DNA from: Lacisediminihabitans sp046156175 | GTDB taxonomy: Bacteria; Actinomycetota; Actinomycetes; Actinomycetales; Microbacteriaceae | Assembly: GCF_046156175.1 (NCBI RefSeq) | Contig: NZ_JAYLVL010000001.1 | Coordinates: 496,001-560,000 of the forward strand | Direction of reading: 5' to 3' | DNA length: 64,000 bases | Position numbers and translations under genes: made by a program | In this document: piece by piece, positions 8,799-16,574 of the stretch | Layout of the letters: each line of letters starts with the position of its first letter | Position numbering within the stretch: position 1 is the stretch's first letter | The notes under the pieces: generated by a model | What the model saw: only the letters and a program-made list of their open reading frames with translations | What the model was told of the DNA's origin: nothing | The model's database searches: none

Positions 8799-10433
8799 AT
8801 GACAACCCACAACCGCATGACCGTGCTCGGCAGCTCGGAACCCGGCTTCGAAACCATCCTCTCCCCCGAGGCGCTCACCTTCGTCACCCGCCTGCACGAC
8901 CAGTTCGCCGGCCGCCGCCAGGAACGTCTCACGGCGCGGATGGTGCAGCGGAAGAACATCGAGAACGGCCGAAATCTCGGCTTCCTCTCCGAGACTGCCG
9001 CGGTTCGGGCGGACTCCGGATGGCGCGTGGCCGGTGCCGGCCCCGGGCTCGAAGACCGCCGGGTCGAGATCACCGGCCCCACCGACCGCAAGATGACGGT
9101 GAACGCGCTCAACTCCGGCGCGAAGGTCTGGCTCGCCGACCTCGAGGATGCGACGAGCCCCACCTGGTCGAACATCATCGGCGGGCAGCTCTCGCTCTAC
9201 GACGCCATCCGTCACCAGGCGGACTTCACCAGCGAGGCCGGCAAGAAGTACACGGTCGGCGAGGTCACCCCGACGATCGTCATGCGTCCCCGCGGCTGGC
9301 ACCTGGTGGAGAAGCACCTGAGGTACACCGACCGGGCGGGCCTCGGAAAGGCAGCATCCGCCTCGCTGGTGGACTTCGGGCTGTACCTCTTCCACAATGC
9401 GGCCGAACTCATCGCCGACGGCCGCGGACCGTACTTCTACCTGCCGAAGATCGAGAACCACCTCGAAGCACGCCTGTGGGACGACATCTTCACCTTCTCG
9501 GAGATCGCCCTCGGCCTCGAGCACGGCTCGATCCGCGCCACGGTGCTCATCGAGACGATCACCGCCGCGTTCGAGATGGAGGAGATCCTGTTCGAGTTGA
9601 AGGAGCACTGCGCCGGTCTCAACGCCGGCCGCTGGGACTACATCTTCAGCCTGATCAAGAACTTCCGCGGTCGAGGCCGCCAGTTCGTGCTTCCGGACCG
9701 GGATCGCATCACCATGACCTCGCCGATGATGCGCAACTACACCGAGTTGCTGGTCGCCACCTGCCACCGTCGGGGAGCCCACGCCATCGGCGGCATGAGC
9801 GCCTTCATCCCGAATCGTCGTGACCCCGAGATCACCGCGCAGGCGATCACCAAGGTTCACGACGACAAACGGCGTGAGGCGACCGACGGATTCGACGGCA
9901 CCTGGGTGGCGCATCCGGATCTCGTCGCCAGCGCCCGCGAGGAGTTCGACGCGGTGCTCGGTGATCGCCCCAACCAGGTCGATCGTCTTCGGCCGGAGGT
10001 GGATGTCTCGGCGGCCGACCTGCTCGATGTGCGGTCCTTCGACCAGACCGTCACCACCGAGGGGGTTCGTCGCAACGTGTCGGTGGCGCTCAGGTACATC
10101 GAGAGCTGGTTGCGCGGAGTCGGCGCCGCCGCCATCGACAACCTCATGGAGGACGCCGCCACGGCGGAGATCTCCCGGTCGCAGCTCTGGCAGTGGATCG
10201 CCCAGCGCATCGTCACCGAGCAGGGAGACCTCGTCACACGCGACCTCGTGGAGGGGATGCTGCAGAGCGAGCTCGACGGCAGTCGGCGGTCGGCGGAGGA
10301 TCGTTTCGAGGATGCCGCCGCGATCGTGCGCCTCGTGACCCTGCAGGACGACTTCCCGACCTTCCTCACCATCCCGGCGTACACGCACTATCTCGTCGAC
10401 ACCGTGTCGGAGCGGGAGACGGTCGCCGCCTGA
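8799..10433 (+). CDS. aceB: Malate synthase (A type)
   Basis: A 544-residue protein, matching the roughly 540-residue A-type enzyme rather than the 720-residue G type. Seen are LEDATSPTW (~112), the family signature region LKEHCAGLNAGRWDYIF (~267-283) with its catalytic Arg/Asp environment, and the MRNYTELLVATCHRRG segment followed by AIGGMSAFIP. It condenses glyoxylate with acetyl-CoA to malate, completing the glyoxylate shunt. The purine-rich AGGGAAAGG before the ATG can act as an SD. It lies 38 bp after aceA on the same strand, so one operon is likely. The symbol aceB is given by analogy to the A-type enzyme. Confidence 0.97.
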   Translation: MTTHNRMTVLGSSEPGFETILSPEALTFVTRLHDQFAGRRQERLTARMVQRKNIENGRNLGFLSETAAVRADSGWRVAGAGPGLEDRRVEITGPTDRKMTVNALNSGAKVWLADLEDATSPTWSNIIGGQLSLYDAIRHQADFTSEAGKKYTVGEVTPTIVMRPRGWHLVEKHLRYTDRAGLGKAASASLVDFGLYLFHNAAELIADGRGPYFYLPKIENHLEARLWDDIFTFSEIALGLEHGSIRATVLIETITAAFEMEEILFELKEHCAGLNAGRWDYIFSLIKNFRGRGRQFVLPDRDRITMTSPMMRNYTELLVATCHRRGAHAIGGMSAFIPNRRDPEITAQAITKVHDDKRREATDGFDGTWVAHPDLVASAREEFDAVLGDRPNQVDRLRPEVDVSAADLLDVRSFDQTVTTEGVRRNVSVALRYIESWLRGVGAAAIDNLMEDAATAEISRSQLWQWIAQRIVTEQGDLVTRDLVEGMLQSELDGSRRSAEDRFEDAAAIVRLVTLQDDFPTFLTIPAYTHYLVDTVSERETVAA

Positions 10434-10478
10434 GGACTGCCGCTCCGCTCGACCGCCGGGCATCCGGGTAGACTCCAT

Positions 10479-10492
10479 ACCGTCCGGTCGGT
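10479..10492. promoter_or_regulatory. TetR-type palindromic operator candidate upstream of the acyl-CoA operon
   Basis: ACCGTCCGGTCGGT is a near-perfect palindrome overlapping a possible -10 (TACCGT at 10478). It sits 35 bp before the alcohol dehydrogenase ATG. It matches 11 of 14 positions of the palindrome at 31817-31830 next to a TetR gene. Confidence 0.5.
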
Positions 10493-10526
10493 TTTTCGAT
10501 CGGAGTCGGTACGACAGAAGGCATCA

Positions 10527-11654
10527 ATGGAGATCGTCGGCGCGGTACTCGAGCACAGCGGGGCGGAGCCGCCATTCGCGGCATCCGCTCCCCTGTCGAT
10601 CAGCCGGCTCGAGCTGGATTCCCCCGGGCCTGGAGAGCTGCTCGTGCGCATCGAGGTGGCCGGGGTCTGCCACTCCGACCTCTCCGTCGTCGACGGCAAC
10701 CGAAAGCGCCCCACTCCGATGCTCCTCGGCCACGAAGCGGCCGGCATCATCGAAGCACGAGGAGACGAGAACAGCGACCTGGCCATCGGCGACCGCGTGG
10801 TGATGACCTTCCTTCCCCGCTGCGGCACGTGCGCCGGATGCGCCACCGGCGGGCGCCTTCCCTGCGAGGTCGGCAGCGCCGCCAACAACGCCGGCACCCT
10901 GCTCGGCGGAGCGATGCGGCTGCGGCGCGACGGGCATCCGGTGTTCCACCACCTCGGGGTGTCCGCCTTCGCGAGCCATGCCGTCGTCAACCGGGCCTCT
11001 GTGGTGCGGGTGGACCCGGACATCCCGGCGGAAGTCGCGGCGCTACTCGGCTGCGCCGTACTGACCGGTGGCGGTGCGGTGCTCAACTCGGCGCAGCCGC
11101 AGCCGGGTGAGACGGTGATGGTCGTGGGACTCGGCGGTGTCGGCATGGCCGCCGTACTCGTGGCCCTCTCGCTCGGGCACCACGTGATCGGGGTCGACGG
11201 CGTCGAACAGAAGCTGGCGACCGCCCGCGACTGCGGCGTCACCGAGACCTACACACCACAGCAGCTCCTCGACTCCGGTGTGCGGGCTCCCGTCGTGATC
11301 GAAGCCGCCGGCAACGCCCGCGCCTTCGAGACCGCGCTCGCGGCGACGGCGGCCGGTGGCCGCACCATCACCGTCGGCCTGCCCGCACCGGAAGCGCGGG
11401 CAGCCATCTCTCCCCTGCTGCTCACCGCCGAAGCGCGCACGATCATCGGCAGCTACCTCGGCTCCGCGGTGCCATCGCGCGACATCCCGCTGTTCGCCCA
11501 GCTCTGGCGGGAGGGTCGGCTGCCCGTGGAGAGGCTGATCTCCAGCCGCATCCGCCTCGACCAGCTGAACGAGGCGATGGATGCCCTCGCCGAGGGCCGC
11601 GCGCTGCGCCAGTTGATCGTGTTCGAACCAGAAGCAACCACGAAGGAGAACTGA
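10527..11654 (+). CDS. Zinc-dependent alcohol dehydrogenase (MDR family)
   Basis: A 375-residue medium-chain dehydrogenase. Catalytic-zinc ligands are visible in GVCHSDLS (~45) and LLGHEAAGII (~68). The structural-zinc lobe has four cysteines in CGTCAGC...PC (~97-110). The Rossmann motif VVGLGGVGMAA lies near 200, followed by GVDGVEQK with an Asp that suggests NAD preference. It should oxidise a primary alcohol to an aldehyde (or the reverse) in the cytosol. AGAAGG 5 nt upstream of the ATG is a clear SD. It is the first gene of a seven-gene operon; its stop overlaps the next ATG (TGATG). A palindromic operator candidate lies upstream. The alcohol substrate is unknown. Confidence 0.92.
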   Translation: MEIVGAVLEHSGAEPPFAASAPLSISRLELDSPGPGELLVRIEVAGVCHSDLSVVDGNRKRPTPMLLGHEAAGIIEARGDENSDLAIGDRVVMTFLPRCGTCAGCATGGRLPCEVGSAANNAGTLLGGAMRLRRDGHPVFHHLGVSAFASHAVVNRASVVRVDPDIPAEVAALLGCAVLTGGGAVLNSAQPQPGETVMVVGLGGVGMAAVLVALSLGHHVIGVDGVEQKLATARDCGVTETYTPQQLLDSGVRAPVVIEAAGNARAFETALAATAAGGRTITVGLPAPEARAAISPLLLTAEARTIIGSYLGSAVPSRDIPLFAQLWREGRLPVERLISSRIRLDQLNEAMDALAEGRALRQLIVFEPEATTKEN

Positions 11655-12409
11655 TGACCGAGCAGCGCACCGCCATCGTCACGGGAGGCGCCCGCGGAAT
11701 CGGGGCAGCCATCTCGAAGCGTCTCGCCTCGGATGCCTACGCCGTGGCCGTGATCGATCTTCGCGAAGAAGACACGACAGCGACCGTCGACGCGATCGTC
11801 GCGGCGGGCGGGCGCGCCATCGGCATCGGAGCGGATGTCGCGGATGCCGCGGCTGTCGCCACCGCCGTCGCGCGAACTGTCGACGAACTGGGGGCTCCCA
11901 CGATCCTCGTCAACAACGCCGGCATCCTGCGCGACAATCTGCTGTTCAAGATGACCGAAGGCGACTGGGATGCCGTGATGGGGGTGCACCTGCGCGGGGC
12001 GTTCCTGATGAGCCGCGAGGTGCAGAAGCACCAGGTGGAGGCGAAGTGGGGGCGCGTCGTCAACCTCTCGAGCACCTCCGCTCTCGGCAACCGCGGGCAG
12101 GCCAATTACTCCGCGGCCAAGGCCGGCCTGCAGGGTTTCACGAAGACGCTCGCGATCGAACTCGGACCCTTCGGTGTGACCGCCAACGCCATCGCACCGG
12201 GCTTCATCGCCACCGACATGTTGCGCGCGACCGCCGAGCGCATGGGGGTCACCTTCGATGCCTTCCTCGAGGGCGCCGCGAAGGAGATCCCCGTTCGCCG
12301 GGTCGGCCAGCCGGAGGACATCGCCGCCCTGGCATCCTTCCTCTGCTCCGAAGAGGCCGGATTCGTCTCCGGGCAGGTCGTCTACGTCTCCGGCGGGCCG
12401 AAGGCCTGA
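11654..12409 (+). CDS. SDR oxidoreductase, FabG/3-hydroxyacyl-CoA dehydrogenase-like
   Basis: A classical 251-residue SDR. It has TGGARGIG (~10) for cofactor binding, NNAGILRD (~90), the catalytic Ser in NLSSTSALG (~138), YSAAK (~152) and the C-terminal VSGGPKA end. The family usually reduces 3-oxoacyl thioesters or oxidises 3-hydroxyacyl-CoA with NAD(P). Given the MaoC hydratase and acyl-CoA dehydrogenase in the same operon, the 3-hydroxyacyl-CoA dehydrogenase step of a beta-oxidation-like path is the best inference. Its ATG overlaps the previous stop by one base, and the MaoC gene begins 4 bp after its own stop. Confidence 0.9.
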   Translation: MTEQRTAIVTGGARGIGAAISKRLASDAYAVAVIDLREEDTTATVDAIVAAGGRAIGIGADVADAAAVATAVARTVDELGAPTILVNNAGILRDNLLFKMTEGDWDAVMGVHLRGAFLMSREVQKHQVEAKWGRVVNLSSTSALGNRGQANYSAAKAGLQGFTKTLAIELGPFGVTANAIAPGFIATDMLRATAERMGVTFDAFLEGAAKEIPVRRVGQPEDIAALASFLCSEEAGFVSGQVVYVSGGPKA

Positions 12410-12413
12410 GCCG

Positions 12414-12902
12414 ATGACTACTTTCGCGAACCCTGCCGCTCTCCTGACTGCCGTGGGAGCCGAGCTCGGCACCACGGCGTGGCTCGAGATCGACCAGCAG
12501 CGCATCGACGGCTTCGCGGCCGCGACGGGCGATGAGCAGTGGATCCATGTCGATCCGCAACGCGCTGCCGCCGGCCCCTTCGGGGGCACGATCGCCCACG
12601 GATACCTCAGCCTGTCCCTTCTCGCCCCGTTCACCGCGCAGCTGCTCGAGGTGGATCACGTGGCGATGGCCATCAACTACGGGCTCGACCGGGTGCGGTT
12701 TCTCCAGCCGGTGCAGAGCGGATCGCGGCTGCGGGCACACGGATCGATCACCAGCGCCGAGGCGGTGGGGCTCGGAGTGCGGGTGGGTGTGAAGATGACT
12801 GTAGAGATCGACGGCGAATCGAAGCCCGCACTCGTTGCGGACACCATCGTGCTTTTCGCCGCCGAGCCGGATTCCGCACCCCCAGCAGAGGAGCCCTCAT
12901 GA
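12414..12902 (+). CDS. MaoC-like hotdog enoyl-CoA hydratase/dehydratase
   Basis: A 162-residue protein. The hydratase-2 motif is clear: FAAATGDEQWIHVDPQRA (~37-54) holds the catalytic Asp and His, followed by GGTIAHGYLSLSLL. Single-domain MaoC proteins of this type hydrate trans-2-enoyl-CoA to (R)-3-hydroxyacyl-CoA, usually as dimers. The ATG at 12414 is 4 bp past the SDR stop; upstream in-frame codons belong to the SDR's coding region. The next gene's ATG overlaps the stop in an ATGA. In this operon it would act between the acyl-CoA dehydrogenase and the SDR. Confidence 0.92.
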   Translation: MTTFANPAALLTAVGAELGTTAWLEIDQQRIDGFAAATGDEQWIHVDPQRAAAGPFGGTIAHGYLSLSLLAPFTAQLLEVDHVAMAINYGLDRVRFLQPVQSGSRLRAHGSITSAEAVGLGVRVGVKMTVEIDGESKPALVADTIVLFAAEPDSAPPAEEPS

Positions 12903-13297
12903 CCGAGGAAAAGGCCCTGACCGAGAAGTCCCTCATCGAGCTCTGGACGAAGGCGCGACTGCACCTCATCGTGTCGCAGTTCGCCCCGACATTCCTCCTC
13001 ATCGTCACGATCGGCCTGCTCGACGTCGGCCTGACGACGGCGCCGGCCAGCGTGCGGCTCGGCGCCGCCGGCATCCTGCTCGCCTCGGGCATCCTCGGCG
13101 CTCTCGCCCAGATCTCGGTCGCGGGTGAGGCCGCCGCGATCATCGACGATCTCGACTCGATCGTCGCCCCCTCCGCCGTTGCGCAGCGGATCATCGCCTC
13201 CCGCCGTTGGCTGCTCGTGCCGAAGTTCGTGACGCCCGCGATCTTCGTGCTCGTGTACATCGCGCTGCTCGTCGCCCTGTTCCTGACGACCAGATGA
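12899..13297 (+). CDS. Small membrane protein of unknown function in the acyl-CoA operon
   Basis: Not recognised. It has 132 residues with a short cytosolic N-terminus (EEKALTEKSLIELWTKARLH). Two closely spaced membrane spans cover ~25-70 (FLLIVTIGLLDVG; ILLASGILGALAQI). A soluble linker with EAAAIIDDLDSIV follows, and a third span lies near the C-terminus (IFVLVYIALLVALFL). There is no signal peptidase site and no known motif. The gene is locked into the operon by ATGA overlaps at both ends, so it is certainly expressed with the catabolic enzymes. A role in anchoring or in passage of a hydrophobic substrate is only a guess. Confidence 0.8.
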   Translation: MTEEKALTEKSLIELWTKARLHLIVSQFAPTFLLIVTIGLLDVGLTTAPASVRLGAAGILLASGILGALAQISVAGEAAAIIDDLDSIVAPSAVAQRIIASRRWLLVPKFVTPAIFVLVYIALLVALFLTTR

Positions 13298-13731
13298 CGG
13301 AGACTCCCGGACCGGACGGCTTCGGCTACAGCTGTGTCTTCGGCACGCGCTGGAACGACAATGACGTCTACGGTCACCTGAACAACACGACCCACTACGC
13401 CGCGATGGACACCACCATCACGAGCTGGCTGATCGGGATCGCCGGGCTCCGCACGGATGCGGATGACGCGATGGCGGTGGTGGTCTCCTCCTCCTGCACC
13501 TACCTCGCCTCGGTGTCGTTCCCGGAGGGACTCGTGGTCGGCCTTCGCGCCGGGCGCCTCGGCACCACCAGTGTCACCTGGGAGCTCGGCCTGCACGCCG
13601 AGAGCTCCGGGGTGCTCGTGGCGACCGGGCAGTTCGTGCACGTCTTCGTCGACCCCGTCGGCCAGCGACCGGTGCCCATCCCGCGGCTCGTTCGTGAGGC
13701 CATCGAGACCCAACTGGTGATGACGGCATGA
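13294..13731 (+). CDS. Hotdog-fold acyl-CoA thioesterase (4HBT type)
   Basis: A 145-residue protein carrying the 4-hydroxybenzoyl-CoA thioesterase-type motif WNDNDVYGHLNNTTHY (~19-34), in which Asp is the usual catalytic residue and the Asn/His pair binds the thioester. A central hydrophobic helix and beta-sheet pattern fit a single hotdog fold. Such enzymes release free acids from acyl-CoA in the cytosol. Both ends overlap neighbours by ATGA (membrane gene before, phosphotransferase after). It may recycle CoA from dead-end intermediates of the pathway. Chain-length preference cannot be read. Confidence 0.9.
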   Translation: MTETPGPDGFGYSCVFGTRWNDNDVYGHLNNTTHYAAMDTTITSWLIGIAGLRTDADDAMAVVVSSSCTYLASVSFPEGLVVGLRAGRLGTTSVTWELGLHAESSGVLVATGQFVHVFVDPVGQRPVPIPRLVREAIETQLVMTA

Positions 13732-14789
13732 GCCGCGAACCGCGCGGGCTCGCTACGTCAGTGCTCGAGGAATGGCTGCGGGCGGAGCATCCGGAACTCG
13801 TCGCGGATTCGGAGCTCGACGCGACGCTGATCACGGGCGGACGCAGCAACCTCACCTACCGGGTGCTCGGTGGGACGACGCCCCTGGTGCTTCGGCGGCC
13901 ACCGCTCGGGCACGTGTTGGCGAGCGCTCACGACATGGCCCGGGAATTCCGGGTGATCTCTGCGCTGGGCGGAAGCACGGTGCCCGTGCCTCAGGCCGTG
14001 CTGTACCGGGATGACACCGATGGCACCGCCGGAGTGGGCACCCCTTTCTACCTCATGGGCTTCGTCGACGGCCAGGTGCTCTCGTCGCCCGCCGCGAACG
14101 TCCCCTTCAGCCCGACGCAACTGCGAACGCTGAGCCTCGACCTCGTCGCCACCCTTGCCGAGTTGCACTCGATCGACCCCGCGAGTGTCGGGCTCGAGGA
14201 CTTCGGCCGGGCGTCCGGCTACCTCGAACGCCAGGTGCGCCGCTGGGGACAGCAGTATGACAAGTCCCGCAGCCGCGAGCTGCCGGAGCTCGATGCGTTG
14301 CAGGCCTCCCTGCGAGAAAGGGTGCCGTCCACGGTCGGCTCCTCGCTCGTGCACGGGGACTTCCGCCTCGACAATGCGATCGTGCAGGTGGACTCCGGTG
14401 GTCGGCCTCGCATCGCCGCGATCCTCGACTGGGAGATGGCGACCATCGGGGATTCGTTCACCGACCTCGGACTGCTCGGTCTCTACTGGGACATCAGCAG
14501 CATCAGCGAGCAGGCGGCGGCCGTCGCTGCGAGCGCGGTCGATCCGGCGGCGGGATACCCGAGCTTCGCCGAACTGCTCGACGCCTATGCCGCAGCCCGG
14601 GGAACCGCGGTGCCCGAGCTCTCCTGGTACCTGGCTTTCGCCGCCTACAAGCTCGCGATCATCCTGGAGGGCATCCACCTGCGTTTCCAGGCCGGCGAGA
14701 CGGTCGGCCCCGGCTTCGACACCATCGGCGGCCTCGTCACCCCACTCGCCAGGGCCGGGCTCCGCTCCCTGGCCGAAAGGACCCCCTGA
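13728..14789 (+). CDS. Acyl-CoA dehydrogenase-associated phosphotransferase (APH fold)
   Basis: A 353-residue APH/ChoK-like kinase fold. Seen: the nucleotide loop TGGRSNLTYRV (~33), PLVLRRPP with a putative Lys-replacing Arg strand, the catalytic loop LVHGDFRLDNAIV (~204-216, the Brenner motif), and the DFG-like ILDWEMATIGD (~233). This subgroup is found next to or fused with acyl-CoA dehydrogenases (as in ACAD10/11 and mycobacterial FadE36 neighbourhoods). In human ACAD11 the kinase phosphorylates 4-hydroxyacyl-CoAs before the dehydrogenase acts. That partnership is a strong contextual inference here, because the next gene encodes an acyl-CoA dehydrogenase whose ATG overlaps this stop. Confidence 0.9.
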   Translation: MSREPRGLATSVLEEWLRAEHPELVADSELDATLITGGRSNLTYRVLGGTTPLVLRRPPLGHVLASAHDMAREFRVISALGGSTVPVPQAVLYRDDTDGTAGVGTPFYLMGFVDGQVLSSPAANVPFSPTQLRTLSLDLVATLAELHSIDPASVGLEDFGRASGYLERQVRRWGQQYDKSRSRELPELDALQASLRERVPSTVGSSLVHGDFRLDNAIVQVDSGGRPRIAAILDWEMATIGDSFTDLGLLGLYWDISSISEQAAAVAASAVDPAAGYPSFAELLDAYAAARGTAVPELSWYLAFAAYKLAIILEGIHLRFQAGETVGPGFDTIGGLVTPLARAGLRSLAERTP

Positions 14790-15991
14790 TGGACTTCGCC
14801 CCAGACGCCACGACAGTCGACCTCGTCGAGCGGATGACCGCGTTCCTCACCGAGCGCGTCTATCCCGCAGAGGCCGTGCTCGAGGCCCAGGTCGCCGAGA
14901 CCCCGGATGACTGGAGCCTGCGTCCGATCGTGCGGGAGCTGCAGGCGGAGGCCCGCTCGCGCGGGCTGTGGAACCTCTTCCTTCCCGCCGAAGGCCTGAC
15001 GAACCTGCAGTATGCGGCCGTCGCGGAGCTCACCGGGCGCAGTCCGAAGCTGGCCCCCGTCGCCCTCAATTGCGCCGCGCCGGACACCGGGAACATGGAG
15101 CTGCTCGCGGAGTTCGGTACCCCGGCGCAGAAGGAACGCTGGCTGGCGCCGCTGCTGGAGGGTCGCATCCGCTCGTCGTTCTGCATGACGGAGCCGGAAG
15201 TCGCCTCTTCGGATGCGACGAACATCGCAACGAGCATCCGTCGCGATGGGCCCGACTACGTGATCGACGGGCGCAAGTGGTGGTCCACCGGGGCGATGAA
15301 CCCCGAGGCCGAGATCTTCATCGTGATGGGACGCACCGCGGCATCGGATTCGGATGCCCCGCGCCACCGCCAGCAGAGCATGATCCTGGTGCCGCGCGAC
15401 ACACCGGGGGTCACTATCGTTCGGCCGCTCACCGTCTTCGGGTATGACGACCGGGACCACGGCGGACACGCCGAAGTGCTCTTCGATGGGGTGAGGGTGC
15501 CCGCGAGCAACCTCATCGCCGGGGAGGGCGACGGATTCGCGATCGCCCAGGCGCGGCTCGGGCCCGGGCGCATCCATCACTGCATGAGGCTGCTCGGCAT
15601 GGCGGAACGCACCATGGATCTCATGCGCGAGCGAGCGAAGGGTCGCGTCGCCTTCGGGAGACCGCTTGCCGAGCAAGGGGTGGTGCGCGAATGGCTGGCC
15701 GAGAGCCGCATCTCCATCGAATCGCTGCGGCTGCTGGTGCTGAAGACCGCCTGGCTCATGGACACCGTCGGCAATGCCGGGGCGATGACCGAGATCCAGG
15801 CGATCAAGATCGCCGTGCCGCGGGCGGTGCAGCGGATCCTCGACCGCGCCATCCAGTTGCACGGCGGCGGCGGGCTCACGGCCGACGACCCGATCGCCGA
15901 GATGTACGCGGGGGCTCGCGCGCTCCGGCTGGCCGACGGACCGGACGAAGTGCACCTCGCGTCCCTCGGCAAGGCGGAATTGCGCCGCTGA
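14789..15991 (+). CDS. Acyl-CoA dehydrogenase, ACAD10/11-like
   Basis: A 400-residue flavoprotein of the acyl-CoA dehydrogenase fold. The N-terminal helical domain carries LWNLFLPAEG. The middle beta domain has the FAD/substrate signature FCMTEPEVASSDATN (~130-145) and WWSTGAM. The C-terminal helices contain GRVAFGRPLAEQG and the LHGGGGLTADDPIAEMYAG stretch. The length, LHGGGGL and partner phosphotransferase match the ACAD10/11 group, which handles 4-hydroxylated or branched acyl-CoAs. It is the last gene of the operon, and TGATG couples it to the kinase. The Lrp-type regulator gene converges on it from the other strand. Confidence 0.92.
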   Translation: MDFAPDATTVDLVERMTAFLTERVYPAEAVLEAQVAETPDDWSLRPIVRELQAEARSRGLWNLFLPAEGLTNLQYAAVAELTGRSPKLAPVALNCAAPDTGNMELLAEFGTPAQKERWLAPLLEGRIRSSFCMTEPEVASSDATNIATSIRRDGPDYVIDGRKWWSTGAMNPEAEIFIVMGRTAASDSDAPRHRQQSMILVPRDTPGVTIVRPLTVFGYDDRDHGGHAEVLFDGVRVPASNLIAGEGDGFAIAQARLGPGRIHHCMRLLGMAERTMDLMRERAKGRVAFGRPLAEQGVVREWLAESRISIESLRLLVLKTAWLMDTVGNAGAMTEIQAIKIAVPRAVQRILDRAIQLHGGGGLTADDPIAEMYAGARALRLADGPDEVHLASLGKAELRR

Positions 15992-16019
15992 CCCCCGGCG
16001 CTACCGCGAGAGAGACCCG

Positions 16020-16451
16020 CTATCGCAGGACAGAGCTGAGCAGCAGGCTGGTCTCGCTGTTGACCACGCCCTCGATCGCGCGGATCTGTCCCAGGGTGCG
16101 ATCGAAGTCGGTGAGAGTCTCGGTGCGCAGTTCGGCCACGAGGTCCCAGCCACCGTTCGTCGTGTGGAGCGCACTGATCTCGGGCATCCCGCGCAGCTGA
16201 CGGATCACATGGTCGGTGGTGCGCCCCTCGACCTCGATGAAGGCGATCGCGTGGATGGTGAGCGGATCGAGCTCATCGCGCACCCGCACCGTGAATCCCA
16301 CGACCGTTCCGGATGACACGAGACGCTCGAGCCGGCTGCTGATCGTGGCCCGGGCGACCCCGAGGGTGCGCGCGAGGAACGCGACGGATGCCCTGCCGTC
16401 TTCGCGCAGGGCGGAGAGCAGGTTGCGGTCGAGGTCATCCAAAGCCGGCAT
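16020..16451 (-). CDS. Lrp/AsnC-family transcriptional regulator
   Basis: A 143-residue protein with the typical Lrp layout. The N-terminal HTH is LDDLDRNLLSALREDGR ... LARTLGVARATISSRLERL (~5-45). A C-terminal RAM/AsnC effector domain (~65-140) includes the GGWDLVAEL segment. It is divergent from ornithine cyclodeaminase, so it likely controls the citrulline/ornithine genes in response to an amino acid. Its ATG is preceded by TACATT at 6 nt spacing, indicating a leaderless message. The ligand is unknown; arginine, ornithine or citrulline is the obvious candidate from context. Confidence 0.93.
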   Translation of the reverse strand: MPALDDLDRNLLSALREDGRASVAFLARTLGVARATISSRLERLVSSGTVVGFTVRVRDELDPLTIHAIAFIEVEGRTTDHVIRQLRGMPEISALHTTNGGWDLVAELRTETLTDFDRTLGQIRAIEGVVNSETSLLLSSVLR

Positions 16452-16457
16452 GAACGC

Positions 16458-16463
16458 AATGTA
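16458..16463 (-). promoter_or_regulatory. -10 box of leaderless lrp promoter
   Basis: On the minus strand TACATT stands 6 nt before the ATG of the Lrp gene; no SD is present. The 123-bp divergent region to ornithine cyclodeaminase must also hold the Lrp operator(s), which I could not delimit. Confidence 0.5.
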
Positions 16464-16574
16464 CTACGCGGTCTGTCAGATTGCTCATTCGTACGCCAAA
16501 AGATCCACTTTCTGTCTATTCTCTGTGCATATCGTCGGAAACTAGGCTTGCCGTCTAGTGAAGTGGAGACGCCC

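Noticed and set aside
8757..10478. 573-codon frame on the minus strand opposite malate synthase
   Set aside because: Antisense shadow of a gene with full malate-synthase motifs; no SD and non-protein-like composition.
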